Notes under the pieces: generated by a model | What the model was told of the DNA's origin: nothing | Databases searched by the model: none | What the model saw: the letters and a program-made list of their open reading frames with translations, nothing else | In this document: in pieces, positions 7,127 through 16,529 of the stretch | Layout of the letters: every line of letters begins with the position of its first letter | How positions within the stretch are numbered: the first letter of the stretch is position 1 | Position numbers and translations under genes: made by a program | Source: Mesorhizobium xinjiangense | Lineage (GTDB): Bacteria; Pseudomonadota; Alphaproteobacteria; Rhizobiales; Rhizobiaceae | Assembly (NCBI RefSeq): GCF_009749525.1 | Contig: NZ_WOAC01000005.1 | Coordinates: 1 to 64,000 of the forward strand | Reading direction: 5' to 3' | Length of the DNA stretch: 64,000 nt

Positions 7127-8571
7127 GTTTCTATCTCCTCTGTCCCTGTCAAATCGGCGGCTGCGCTTGTCAAAGGCAGGCGCACGACAGCCAACGTTCC
7201 CCCACCTTCATTGGGAAGCAACTCCAACGAACCGCCATGATAGGCAAGCAATTTGCGAGAAGAATAGAGACCGAGCCCGGTGCCAGTCCCGGCCTTTGTA
7301 TTGGAAGCCCGAAAGAAGCGTCGCCCGATCTTGTGCAGTTCGGCTTTCGGTATGCCGATACCGCGATCACGTACTTGGAATTGAACGACGCCGTCTTCAA
7401 CCAGCACCTCAATGTGGACTGGCCAATCCTGCGGCGAGTATTTGAGTGCATTGTCGATGAGATTGATGATGACGGTGGCCAACATATCCGCGTCGACGAA
7501 AATCGCAGGCGCTTCGTCGTCCGTCCGGAAGTGCAAGCGTTCACTTTGCCTGCGCATCTCAAAATGCAATTTCACGCTGGCAACAAGGGATGCAACCTCT
7601 ATCGGTTCCGGTAGAAAGCCGTTGTCGCGGTCGTTCGCCATGAAGCGATCGATCAGGGAAAACAGTCGGTCGAGTGCCTCGCCGATGCCAGAGAGCCGTT
7701 CCTTCGTTGCTTCACGCGATCTGTCGCCGACAAGGCCGATCATGTCGACTGCATTGCGGATGACCGCCAGTGGCGTGCGGAACTCGTGACTGACAACACG
7801 CATGAAGTCGGTCTGCTCCTCACGAAGGGCCCGTTCGGTCTCAAGGCTGGTATTCAATCGGCTTTCCAGCCTGCGCCGCTCCAATATTTCCCGGGATAAG
7901 GCATCGTTCTTCTCGCGCAGGTCAGCGGACAGCTTCGCGTTGACCATGAACAGGAGGCAGGCAAACAAAGCGATCAGGAACAAGATGCCCTGCAGCAGAT
8001 ACCAGGCGTTGCGATCGTTCAGGACCGTGATGTCCTGGGGATCGGCGGGAAGCCAGTATTCTATGGCGCTGTGAAGGATGCTGGCCGCCATATAGTAGGC
8101 AAACACGCCTGCCGTCATCCAGCGCAACAGCCAGGGCTGCGTCCTGTCACGCAGCAGCGCCAAAGACATCATCGACATGATGATTAGCGTGAAGAGCGTG
8201 GATGTGTGAACGCGGATGGCGATGTTGCTTGGGTCGACGGCAACGGCGACGCTCCAGATCACGCTATAGCAGATGAGCAGCGAGGCACCGATCCAAGTGT
8301 AGCGTGGCTGACCCAAAAAGCGCGCCAGACCTTCAGCGAGCAGGACCACACCCAGCTTGATGACTGTGTTGGACAGAACGATGGACCAGACGGCAGGCGG
8401 CTCTCCCCGCAGGAGCAGCAGGAGAAGCCCTATCGCGATGGCTTTAAAACCTGCCGCGAGAAACGTGAGTTCGTAGAGATGTCGCCATGCCAGCCAGACG
8501 AACAACCAGGCTACCGCCTGCAGGCTGGCGGTTGCGAGACTGACAATCAGAATTGTCTTGAGGTCAAGCAT
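7123..8571 (-). CDS. Membrane-bound sensor histidine kinase
   Basis: About 482 residues. The first 230 carry roughly seven hydrophobic helices with little extracytoplasmic loop, so the signal is probably sensed in or at the membrane. A short coiled coil (LREKNDALSREILERRRLE) leads to the DHp domain with the phosphorylated histidine in VVSHEFRTPLAVIR, then the ATPase domain with NLIDNALKYSP, DRGIGIP and GTGLGLYSS. I chose ATG 8571 by the predicted first helix; its ribosome site is poor. A better site (GGGAGA) precedes ATG 8581, which opens a five-codon frame (MLKDA) that stops just inside the kinase gene and could couple its translation. It is cotranscribed with the regulator. Confidence 0.85.
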   Translation of the reverse strand: MLDLKTILIVSLATASLQAVAWLFVWLAWRHLYELTFLAAGFKAIAIGLLLLLLRGEPPAVWSIVLSNTVIKLGVVLLAEGLARFLGQPRYTWIGASLLICYSVIWSVAVAVDPSNIAIRVHTSTLFTLIIMSMMSLALLRDRTQPWLLRWMTAGVFAYYMAASILHSAIEYWLPADPQDITVLNDRNAWYLLQGILFLIALFACLLFMVNAKLSADLREKNDALSREILERRRLESRLNTSLETERALREEQTDFMRVVSHEFRTPLAVIRNAVDMIGLVGDRSREATKERLSGIGEALDRLFSLIDRFMANDRDNGFLPEPIEVASLVASVKLHFEMRRQSERLHFRTDDEAPAIFVDADMLATVIINLIDNALKYSPQDWPVHIEVLVEDGVVQFQVRDRGIGIPKAELHKIGRRFFRASNTKAGTGTGLGLYSSRKLLAYHGGSLELLPNEGGGTLAVVRLPLTSAAADLTGTEEIET

Positions 8572-8671
8572 CCTTGAGCATTTGCACGGGTCTCCCGCCG
8601 CACGTCCGTGAATATGCAACTTATACTTGGCAGGGGTTGAGCGCTGGCGCAAGTACGATCGCGCGCTGCAA

Positions 8672-8701
8672 GAATTGAATAGAATTCAATGGAATTCAAT
8701 T
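8672..8701 (+). promoter_or_regulatory. Three tandem 10-bp repeats near the kinase gene
   Basis: GAATTGAATA, GAATTCAATG and GAATTCAATT follow one another without gaps. They end 101 bases upstream of the kinase start and about 460 bases before the autotransporter. Exact 10-base periodicity places each unit on the same DNA face, as for OmpR-type binding sites. Confidence 0.6.
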
Positions 8702-8770
8702 GTTGATGTATTGCCCCTATTTGATCAGTTAATCGTCCGGAAACATGAGCAACCGAGCGCAATTTTGCAA

Positions 8771-8800
8771 GATTCAGTCAGAATTGAATAGATTTCAGTA
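8771..8800 (+). promoter_or_regulatory. Second set of three tandem 10-bp repeats
   Basis: GATTCAGTCA, GAATTGAATA and GATTTCAGTA are contiguous. The first two units plus flank match the sulfatase-side site at 3907-3929. They lie 200 bases from the kinase start and 362 bases from the autotransporter start. Confidence 0.6.
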
Positions 8801-9161
8801 GTGCCAATTGTAGAGCCGATGGTTCTATCTTCTGCACAGGCTTGGTTGATCGAGTGCTGGACCGGGCCAGCGCGCAGCATAGCGCAATGGACGATGGGAG
8901 TATGAGACCGGTATGGCCGGCATGCGACTTCTGGGGGCGATCTGATGAGGGACCCCGCACGCACCCGAGAATTCTGGCAAGCAACATTGCTTGAGCGGAC
9001 TGTCTCAGCGTGGAGGACTTCGCGCCATAAAGCACTTTCGCTTCATCGAGTTTTACAACACGCCCAAAACTCTCTCGTCAATTTTCCCATGCAAATAAGG
9101 GGGTGTCGCGGCCATCGACCGGCAGTTCGCTTATTTGTTTGCTCACCGCGAGGAAATCACC

Positions 9162-12100
9162 ATGCCAACCCGGCCTAACGACAAACGCGCCGCTCATAGG
9201 GCGCGCCTTCTAGGGTCCGTAACCTTCATCGCCGGCCTGTGGCCGGTCCTCCCGGCGGCGGCGCAGAGCTATTACAGCTGCGGGAGTCCTGAAATGGACT
9301 GGAACTCGTGTACCGTGCCATCCGGAGAGGGCACGACCGGAGTGAGCGTCGTGGACACCGGGACAAACGTGGACGACCAACCGTACACCCTCACCAACGA
9401 CGCCGATATCACCGCGTCCACTGCCAATCAGTCCGTTATCCTGCATCTGGAGCTGGACGGCTCCGCAGGCAATGACGACGGCGACACGGGCGATGCAACC
9501 GCTCACAGTGGCGGCGCGCTGACGCTCACCAACAACGGCGACATCATGTTGCAGGGCGGCGGCGGCAACTGGGGCCATGTCAATGGCATCTTCGTGCAGG
9601 CAAATGGCGGCGCCGGCGCGCGACCCGGTCATAATGGAGATGACGGCGGACGTGGCGGCGACAGCGGCACGATCAATCTCACGAACAACGGAACGATCAC
9701 CATCGATGCGTCTGCCGGGAGTTCCAGACCCACGGTGACCGGGATCTACGCCGGCGCGAGTGCCGGCGCCGGCGGCGACATGAATTCCGGTGCAGGCGAT
9801 CAGAAGGGCGGCAACAGCGGCGACGCGAAGACGGTCACCGTGGTCAACAACGGCGAGATCCACATCGGCGCCGAGGGCAACGCATTCACGGGCGACGGCG
9901 GAGGTCACGCCATTTACGCATTTGGCGACGGCAGCAACGGCGGCTCGGAGAATGGCGAAGGCGGTGCCGGGGGGACCATCTCGGTCACCAACAACGCCGC
10001 GATCTCGCTTTACTGGAATGGCTGGGACAGCGCACCGCAAGGCGTGCACGGCATCTATGCTCGCAGCCAAGGCGGCAACGGCATCGTCTCGGGCGACAAC
10101 TCCGACCCGGGCGGCAAAGGCGAGTCCGCGCGTCCGATTACCCTGACGACCAACGGCGACATCACCATTGAGTCGAGCGGTGGGACGCCGACCGGCCCGT
10201 CCGCCGCCATGTACGCCATCTCGCAGGGCGGCGATGGTGGAGCGGGCCCCGACAAAGACCATGACGGCGGCGCTGGCGGCGGCGCAAGCATCAACGCCGA
10301 TGGGAGTGAGGGCTACACCACGTTAACCGTTCAGAACGCTGCCGCGATCTCGGCGTCGGGAGCCGGCATCATGGGCGTCGCCGCCCGCAGCCTCGGCGGC
10401 AACGGCGGTGACGGAAGCGACGGCACCAGCGGCGGAGCCGGCGGCTACGGCGGCCGCATCCAGATCAACCTCATGGAGGGAGCCACCATCACGACGGGCG
10501 GCGAGGAGGGCTATGCCATTCTCGGCCAGTCCGTTGGCGGGATCGGCGGCAGCAATGCCAGCACGGCCGGAGCAGGTGGCGATGGCAGCAAGGTCGGCGT
10601 CTACGCCTCATCGGGCACGACGATCACCACCCAGGGCGACCACGCCGCCGGCGTGACGCTGCACTCCATCGGCGGTGGCGGCGGTGTCGGTGGCGATTTC
10701 ACCGACGTCCTGGCAGGTGACGGCGGCAACGGCGGCAACGGCGGCGATGCCGGCCTGGTCGAGATCACGTCCGGCGCGGATGTGACGACGCATGGGCAGT
10801 ATGCTTATGGCCTGCTCGTGCAGTCGATCGGTGGGTCCGGCGGTGTGGGCGGTGTGGGCGAGGGGATCATTCTCGCGCTCGGTGGCCAGGGCGGCGAAGG
10901 CGGCGGCGGCGAGGACGCGATTGTGAACAACACCGGTGCGGTGACGACAACCGGGTACGGCGCGAACGGCATCGTGGCGCAGACGCTGTCGGGCGGCGGC
11001 GGCGCGGCTGGGGCCGCTGGCGGCGCGATCAGCGTTGGCGGCAACGCTGGGGCAGGCGCCAACAACTCGGCAACCGCCTACGTCACGAACAACAACGACG
11101 TGACGACGACGGGCGACGCCGCTGTCGGCATCCTCGTCCAGTCGATCGGCGGCGGCGGCGGCGTGGGAGCGGGCGCCGCCGGCGTCGCCGCTGTCGGCGG
11201 CTCCGGCGGTGCGGGTGGCAGTGCCGGTGTCGCGCGGATCTTCCACGTCGGCGGCATCGTCTCGACTGCGGGTGAATTCTCGCACGGCCTCGTCGCACAG
11301 TCGATCGGCGGTGGCGGTGGCTCGGGCGGCAACGTCGTCGACGTGTCGGTCGGCGCTGGCCTCGGCATCGGCGGATCAGGCTCCGGCGGAGGCTACGGCG
11401 GACATGCCTGCGTCAGCAATACTTACGATGGCTGTGACTATACCGACTCCGGCAACCAGGTGGACGGCAGCCCGAGCGACGACGGCTCGCAAGTACCCGC
11501 CCCGTCGCAGCCCGGGTCCACCATCATCACGTCGGGCGACTTCTCCGTCGGCGCCATGGCCCAGTCCATCGGTGGCGGTGGTGGCAACGGCGGCACTGCA
11601 AACGGGGCTGGCGCACTCGATGTCGCGACGCTGCAGATCGGCGGCTCGGGAGGCGCGGGCTCGGACGGCCGCCCGGCGCTGATGACCTTCGACAATCTCA
11701 CGCTCACGACGCAGGGCAGCAACGCCCCGGGCCTCCTCACGCAGTCGATCGGCGGCGGCGGCGGCAACGGCGGCAGCGCCAAGTCGGCCGACGTGGAAGA
11801 CATTCTGCCGGTGCAGGTGGGGGGCACTGGCGGCAGCGGCGGCGCGGGCGTCGAGGCTACGACGGTGCTCAGCGGCGGCCGACTTACGACCACCGGGACG
11901 CATTCGTCCGCCGTCGTGGCGCAGTCGATCGGCGGCGGCGGCGGAAACGGCGGCTCGGCTGCCGGCTACAGCGCCTCGGTGGGCCTCGGCATCAACACCT
12001 CGGTCGGCGCCTCGGGAGGCTCCGGCGGGTCCGGCGGTACGGTCAGCGTGAATGTCGCCTCCACGACCATTTCCACCGGGATCGACGAGAACGGTAACGT

Positions 12101-15100
12101 CATCGACGGGGTGACCGACTCCCACGGCGTGGTGGCGCAGTCGATCGGCGGCGGCGGCGGCAACGGCGGCACATCGGTCGCCGATGCAATGACCGTTGCC
12201 TTTCCGGGCGCGGAAGTCGACCTTCCGCCCTTTGCCGCGAGCATCACGACCTCGGTCGGCGGCAAGGGCGGCGTAGCGGGCGCGGGCGGGACGGTGGCCG
12301 CCACGCTGACGGGCTCAACGCACGTTCAGACGGGCGGCGACGGCTCGATCGGCGTGCTTGCCCAGTCGATCGCCCATGGCGGCGGCAACGGCGGCAGCGC
12401 CTCTTCGCTCTCCGGCACGATCGGCGACCTCGACACGGTCTCGTCGGATATCTCCACCGCGGTGGGCAATGCGGGCGGCGCCGGCGGCAATACCGGAGCC
12501 GCCAGCGTGGCGCTCAACGATACCGTCTGGGTTCACACCGCGGGCGATCATTCCAACGCGGTGGTGGTGCAGTCCATTGGCGGCGGCGGCGGCAATGGTG
12601 GCGTCGGCAGCGCGAGCAACGACCAGATCGGCGGAGGCTTCAACCTGAGCGCCAACATCGGTCTCGGCGGCAAAGGGGGCAGTGGCGGCGCGCCCGGCTC
12701 GGCCACGGTGCATTTCGAGGACGGCACGAGCATCACCACCACCGGCTCGGGCTCTCGCGGCGTTCTGGCGCAGTCCATCGGCGGCGGCGGCGGCACGGGG
12801 CAAGGCGGTACGATCGGCCTGTCCGGCAGCGCATCCGTTGGCGGCGGCGAGGGCGAGGAGGCGGCCGAGGGAGAAGATGAGGGTCCGATCTCCGGCAGCG
12901 TGAACGTCAACATCGGGTCGGAGACCGGCGACGGCATGACCGGCGGCACGGTCAGCGTCACCGCGAACGGTTCGATCAGCACGACCGGCGGCGATGCGGA
13001 CGGCATTCTCGCCCAGTCCATCGGAGGCTCCGGAGGTCTCGCAGGCTCGGTCGGCAACGATGCAGGCTCCGACAGCGACGGCTTCGCAGGCGGCGACGAA
13101 GACACGAATTATACCCTCACCGCCTCGCTGGGCGGGCGCGGAGGCACCGGCGGCCATGGCGGCGACGTCGATGTCACCATCGACAACGGCCATGTGACGA
13201 CGACCGGAGACTGGGCGGACAGCGTCGTCGCGCAGTCGATTGGCGGCGGCGGTGGCGCGGGGGGCACCTCCACCGCGGCAGGAAGCGACGCGACGGCATC
13301 CATCGACCTCGCGATCGGCGGACATGGCGGAGCGGGCGGAGACGGCGGCGCAGTCAATGCCACGTTCGTCGATACCTACGGGAGTGACGATTACTATCTC
13401 GTCAGCACGTCTGGATTTGCAGCTTACGGCGTGCTCCTGCAGTCCATCGGCGGGGGCGGCGGCCAGGGCGGCGACGGCTCGGACAGCGCTTCGGGCGGAA
13501 TCACCGTCGGCGGCGGCATCGGCGGCTCCGCCGGTTCATCCGGCGATGGCAAGGCTGTTACGATCACCTCCGGAAGCGCGCTCAGCGTATTGACGCAGGG
13601 GCATGACGCCCACGCCGTCGTCGCCCAGTCCATCGGCGGCGGCGGCGGCATTGGTGGGGCGGGGAACTCCGAGGCGGCGACCGATGACGACAGCCATTCG
13701 ATCGACCTCAGCGTCGGTGGCTCCGGTGGATCGAGTGGCAGTGGCGGGACAGTCAAGCTCGACGTCGTCGCGCCCTGGTCCGGCATCCAGACGAAGGGCG
13801 ACAGGTCCTACGGCGTCCTGGCGCAGTCCATCGGCGGTGGCGGCGGCCTCGGCGGGGGCGGATCGTCCGACAGTGTGGCGAGCCTCACGGTAGGTGGGTC
13901 GGGCGGCGCAGCCGGCGACGGCGAGGCGGTCACCCTGTCGATGTCAGGCATCATCCATACCACCGGTATCGATGCGCACGGCATCGTCGCACAGTCCATC
14001 GGCGGTGGCGGCGGCATCGGCGGCGCGGGCACCGTGACCACGAATACGCCCCTGAAGTTTGGCGGACAGGATGGGGCGAGTGGAGATGGGGGAGACGTTG
14101 CGCTGCATCTCAGCGGCCTCAGCGTCACCACCGAAGGCAACGGGGCGCACGCCGTGATCGCGCAGTCCATCGGCGGCGGCGGCGGCATCGCCGGGAACAC
14201 CGGCGGCTCCGTGGACGCCGCGAACTACTACACCGGCGCCGACAGCTCCGGCTCGGGCCACGCTGTTTCTGTGAACATCGACAACAACATCACCACCCAT
14301 GGCGATCGGGCCCACGGCATCGTCGCGCAGTCCATCGGCGGCGGCGGCGGCATCTACAACACCTGGGGAGGCGGCGAGACGATCTACGGCTCCACCGCAT
14401 CCGGCTACGACGGCATCAGCACGTCCGGCGACGTGACGTTCTCCCAAGCCGGCACGCTCACGACGAACGGCGCGGGCTCGATCGGCATCTTTGCCCAGAG
14501 CACGAGCCTCAGCGGCGGAAACTCCGACTTCTTGGGCACCATCACCGGCACGGTGAACGGTAGGGTCACCGGCGGAACGGGCGACGGCGCGGCGGCCATC
14601 TACATGATCGACGGCAAGAACAACACCCTCACCGTTTCCGAAACGGGTTCGGTTGCGGCCGGCGACTCTGATGCGTGGTCAATCTACTACTTCGGATATA
14701 CGGTCGCCGACTACTCCAAGCTGGACGTGACCATCGATGAGGGCGGTACGGTCTACGACAACATCTACCTCTCGGCGGGAACCGTTTATAACAACTCCCA
14801 CAGCAGCCTGATCGGCGCTTCGCTGTACGTGGCGGACATCGTCAACAACGGCCGGCTCGTGGTCGGCGACAGCGGGTCCCGCGACAAGACCCGCATTACC
14901 CGCGATCTCACGCAGACCGACGCAGGCTTCGTCCAGGTGGGCGTCGACTTCGATGCGCGCCGTAGCGGCAGGCTGATCGTGGAGGGCGACGCCGATCTTG
15001 CCGGCGGCGTTCATCTCGACACGGAGACGCTCGTCAGAAACGTCGAGCTCGGCGTGCTCAATGTGGAAGGAAACCTCACCGGCGGCATCGACGCGATCGA

Positions 15101-16283
15101 CAGCCCGGCGGTGGATTTTTCCGCCCGCACCGTCGACAAGGAGATCCGCGTCAAGGCCATCGACTCGCGCTTTGCCAATGCCTTCGACATGTTGTCGGAT
15201 AACCAGCGCGAGGCCGGGCGCCATCTCGATGCGATCTTCGACAGGGACTCCGGCCGCTATGCCAGGCTCCTGGGCGGCATCAACATGCTGTCGTGGGAGG
15301 AGGATGGCGGAGCCTCCTATGCGGCGGCGCTCTCCTCGTTGTCGCCCGGCGGCTCGCAGGCTGCAGCCGCCGCGCAGGCGACGCTGGCCGCAGGCCGGCT
15401 CGATGGTGCGCTGCGCTGCCCCACCTTCTCTGGCGAGGCGACACGCCGTAACGAGGAAAGCTGTTTTTGGGCCGATGCCGGCGGCGCCGCCATCGAGCAG
15501 GATGGCCTGCCGGGCTATGACGGCACCGTCTGGGGCCTTGGTACCGGCGGACAGGTGGAATTCGGCGACAACTGGTTTGCCGGCGGCGCCATCGGCTACG
15601 AGGACAGCCAGTTCGACGGCACCGACGGTCTCACCAGCGCCGACGGCGGCACCGGCTATCTCGCCGTTGCGCTCGGTCGGCGCTTCGGTGATTTCACTCT
15701 GTCGGCGGCGCTGGCTGGCAGCTATGGCTCCTTCGACACTACGCGCAGCCTGTTCCTGCCGGACTTTTCCGGCACGGCTGAGGGCAACACCGATGTCACC
15801 ACGCTGAGTGCGCGCCTGCGCGCCGCCTACACGATGGGCACCGAGCGCGCCTATCTGCGCCCTTCAGTAGATCTCGATGTCGTCTACACCCATGCTTCCG
15901 GCTATACGGAAAGCGGCGCGGGGATCTACAATCTCGACGTTTTCTCGCAGGAGCAGACGGCCCTTATCGCCACCCCGGCGGTCGAGATCGGCGGCAGCAG
16001 GCCATTGACAGACGGCTGGAATATGGGCGGCTTCGCCTCGGCCGGCGTCAGCTTCTCGAGCGAGGATGCATGGGAGACGGACGCCACGCTGACCGCTGCT
16101 CCCGACGGCGCCGGCACCTTCAGCACGACGCTCCCCATTGCCGATGTGGTCGCCAAGCTGCGCGCCGGCATCTCCTTCACCAACGAGGACAACGATCTGG
16201 AGGTTAAGCTCGAATATGACGGCGCCTTTGGCGACGACTATTCCAGCCATGGCGGGCTCCTGCGTCTGTCCAAGCGGTTCTAA
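9162..16283 (+). CDS. Giant type Va autotransporter with glycine-rich beta-helical passenger
   Basis: A 2373-residue surface protein. A signal peptide spans roughly residues 1-36 (ends LPAAAQS). The passenger (to about 2080) is built from degenerate units of 70-110 residues that each contain a strand ending in A/V-QSIGGGGG-x-GG, about 22 times, consistent with a long right-handed beta-helix. The last 270 residues form a 12-strand autotransporter barrel (from CFWADAGG near 2100) ending LRLSKRF with the terminal phenylalanine needed for outer-membrane assembly. ATG 9162 was chosen because GCGAGGAAATCACC precedes it; a TTG at 9135 is less likely. No protease triad was noticed, so adhesion or cell-cell contact is likely. 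Tandem repeats upstream suggest control by the neighbouring two-component system. Confidence 0.88.
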   Translation: MPTRPNDKRAAHRARLLGSVTFIAGLWPVLPAAAQSYYSCGSPEMDWNSCTVPSGEGTTGVSVVDTGTNVDDQPYTLTNDADITASTANQSVILHLELDGSAGNDDGDTGDATAHSGGALTLTNNGDIMLQGGGGNWGHVNGIFVQANGGAGARPGHNGDDGGRGGDSGTINLTNNGTITIDASAGSSRPTVTGIYAGASAGAGGDMNSGAGDQKGGNSGDAKTVTVVNNGEIHIGAEGNAFTGDGGGHAIYAFGDGSNGGSENGEGGAGGTISVTNNAAISLYWNGWDSAPQGVHGIYARSQGGNGIVSGDNSDPGGKGESARPITLTTNGDITIESSGGTPTGPSAAMYAISQGGDGGAGPDKDHDGGAGGGASINADGSEGYTTLTVQNAAAISASGAGIMGVAARSLGGNGGDGSDGTSGGAGGYGGRIQINLMEGATITTGGEEGYAILGQSVGGIGGSNASTAGAGGDGSKVGVYASSGTTITTQGDHAAGVTLHSIGGGGGVGGDFTDVLAGDGGNGGNGGDAGLVEITSGADVTTHGQYAYGLLVQSIGGSGGVGGVGEGIILALGGQGGEGGGGEDAIVNNTGAVTTTGYGANGIVAQTLSGGGGAAGAAGGAISVGGNAGAGANNSATAYVTNNNDVTTTGDAAVGILVQSIGGGGGVGAGAAGVAAVGGSGGAGGSAGVARIFHVGGIVSTAGEFSHGLVAQSIGGGGGSGGNVVDVSVGAGLGIGGSGSGGGYGGHACVSNTYDGCDYTDSGNQVDGSPSDDGSQVPAPSQPGSTIITSGDFSVGAMAQSIGGGGGNGGTANGAGALDVATLQIGGSGGAGSDGRPALMTFDNLTLTTQGSNAPGLLTQSIGGGGGNGGSAKSADVEDILPVQVGGTGGSGGAGVEATTVLSGGRLTTTGTHSSAVVAQSIGGGGGNGGSAAGYSASVGLGINTSVGASGGSGGSGGTVSVNVASTTISTGIDENGNVIDGVTDSHGVVAQSIGGGGGNGGTSVADAMTVAFPGAEVDLPPFAASITTSVGGKGGVAGAGGTVAATLTGSTHVQTGGDGSIGVLAQSIAHGGGNGGSASSLSGTIGDLDTVSSDISTAVGNAGGAGGNTGAASVALNDTVWVHTAGDHSNAVVVQSIGGGGGNGGVGSASNDQIGGGFNLSANIGLGGKGGSGGAPGSATVHFEDGTSITTTGSGSRGVLAQSIGGGGGTGQGGTIGLSGSASVGGGEGEEAAEGEDEGPISGSVNVNIGSETGDGMTGGTVSVTANGSISTTGGDADGILAQSIGGSGGLAGSVGNDAGSDSDGFAGGDEDTNYTLTASLGGRGGTGGHGGDVDVTIDNGHVTTTGDWADSVVAQSIGGGGGAGGTSTAAGSDATASIDLAIGGHGGAGGDGGAVNATFVDTYGSDDYYLVSTSGFAAYGVLLQSIGGGGGQGGDGSDSASGGITVGGGIGGSAGSSGDGKAVTITSGSALSVLTQGHDAHAVVAQSIGGGGGIGGAGNSEAATDDDSHSIDLSVGGSGGSSGSGGTVKLDVVAPWSGIQTKGDRSYGVLAQSIGGGGGLGGGGSSDSVASLTVGGSGGAAGDGEAVTLSMSGIIHTTGIDAHGIVAQSIGGGGGIGGAGTVTTNTPLKFGGQDGASGDGGDVALHLSGLSVTTEGNGAHAVIAQSIGGGGGIAGNTGGSVDAANYYTGADSSGSGHAVSVNIDNNITTHGDRAHGIVAQSIGGGGGIYNTWGGGETIYGSTASGYDGISTSGDVTFSQAGTLTTNGAGSIGIFAQSTSLSGGNSDFLGTITGTVNGRVTGGTGDGAAAIYMIDGKNNTLTVSETGSVAAGDSDAWSIYYFGYTVADYSKLDVTIDEGGTVYDNIYLSAGTVYNNSHSSLIGASLYVADIVNNGRLVVGDSGSRDKTRITRDLTQTDAGFVQVGVDFDARRSGRLIVEGDADLAGGVHLDTETLVRNVELGVLNVEGNLTGGIDAIDSPAVDFSARTVDKEIRVKAIDSRFANAFDMLSDNQREAGRHLDAIFDRDSGRYARLLGGINMLSWEEDGGASYAAALSSLSPGGSQAAAAAQATLAAGRLDGALRCPTFSGEATRRNEESCFWADAGGAAIEQDGLPGYDGTVWGLGTGGQVEFGDNWFAGGAIGYEDSQFDGTDGLTSADGGTGYLAVALGRRFGDFTLSAALAGSYGSFDTTRSLFLPDFSGTAEGNTDVTTLSARLRAAYTMGTERAYLRPSVDLDVVYTHASGYTESGAGIYNLDVFSQEQTALIATPAVEIGGSRPLTDGWNMGGFASAGVSFSSEDAWETDATLTAAPDGAGTFSTTLPIADVVAKLRAGISFTNEDNDLEVKLEYDGAFGDDYSSHGGLLRLSKRF
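10514..14517 (+). repeat. About 22 repeat units encoding QSIGGGGG loops
   Basis: Within the autotransporter gene, blocks related to CAGTCGATCGGCGGCGGCGG recur at intervals of roughly 150-330 bases. The protein repeat is well conserved at the loop while the intervening strands vary. The GC-rich near-identity at DNA level makes recombination and copy-number change likely. A few units deviate (QTLSGGGG, QSIAHGGG, QSTSLSGG). Confidence 0.8.
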
Positions 16284-16529
16284 GCCTGGTGCGGAGACGG
16301 CGCTCCCGGGAGCATCGACTGGGGCTCTTGGAGCTAAAATTCAATGTATGAACTGGTACGAATACTGGCCCGCCAGAAAACACGAATTTCCGCCTATCTG
16401 GAGAAGACAGACCTTGCAATGCGAGCCGTCTTTGACCGATTTGGGTCGACTCGAGCCGTTTATTACGCAGCCTCGTGGCCGCCCCAATTTGCTGAACTTG
16501 ATGCACACAACCACTGGTGCTGTTTTCGA

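Larger units (their letters stand above)
8572..9161. other. Divergent intergenic region, two-component system / autotransporter
   Basis: 590 bases with no supported coding frame. It holds two sets of three tandem 10-bp repeats (8672-8701 and 8771-8800) placed so that they could serve the kinase/regulator operon on the left or the autotransporter on the right. Confidence 0.6.

Noticed and set aside
9210-14447. Several long minus-strand frames opposite the autotransporter
   Set aside because: They arise from the GGC/GGT repeats and read as Ala/Pro/Arg-rich low-complexity sequence.
10500-14520. Regular repeats as a CRISPR array
   Set aside because: Spacing is irregular and in multiples of three, and the repeats are part of one coding frame.
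16304-16320. GCTCCCGGGAGC palindrome after the autotransporter as a terminator
   Set aside because: No loop and no following T-run; it may be a chance palindrome in GC-rich DNA.
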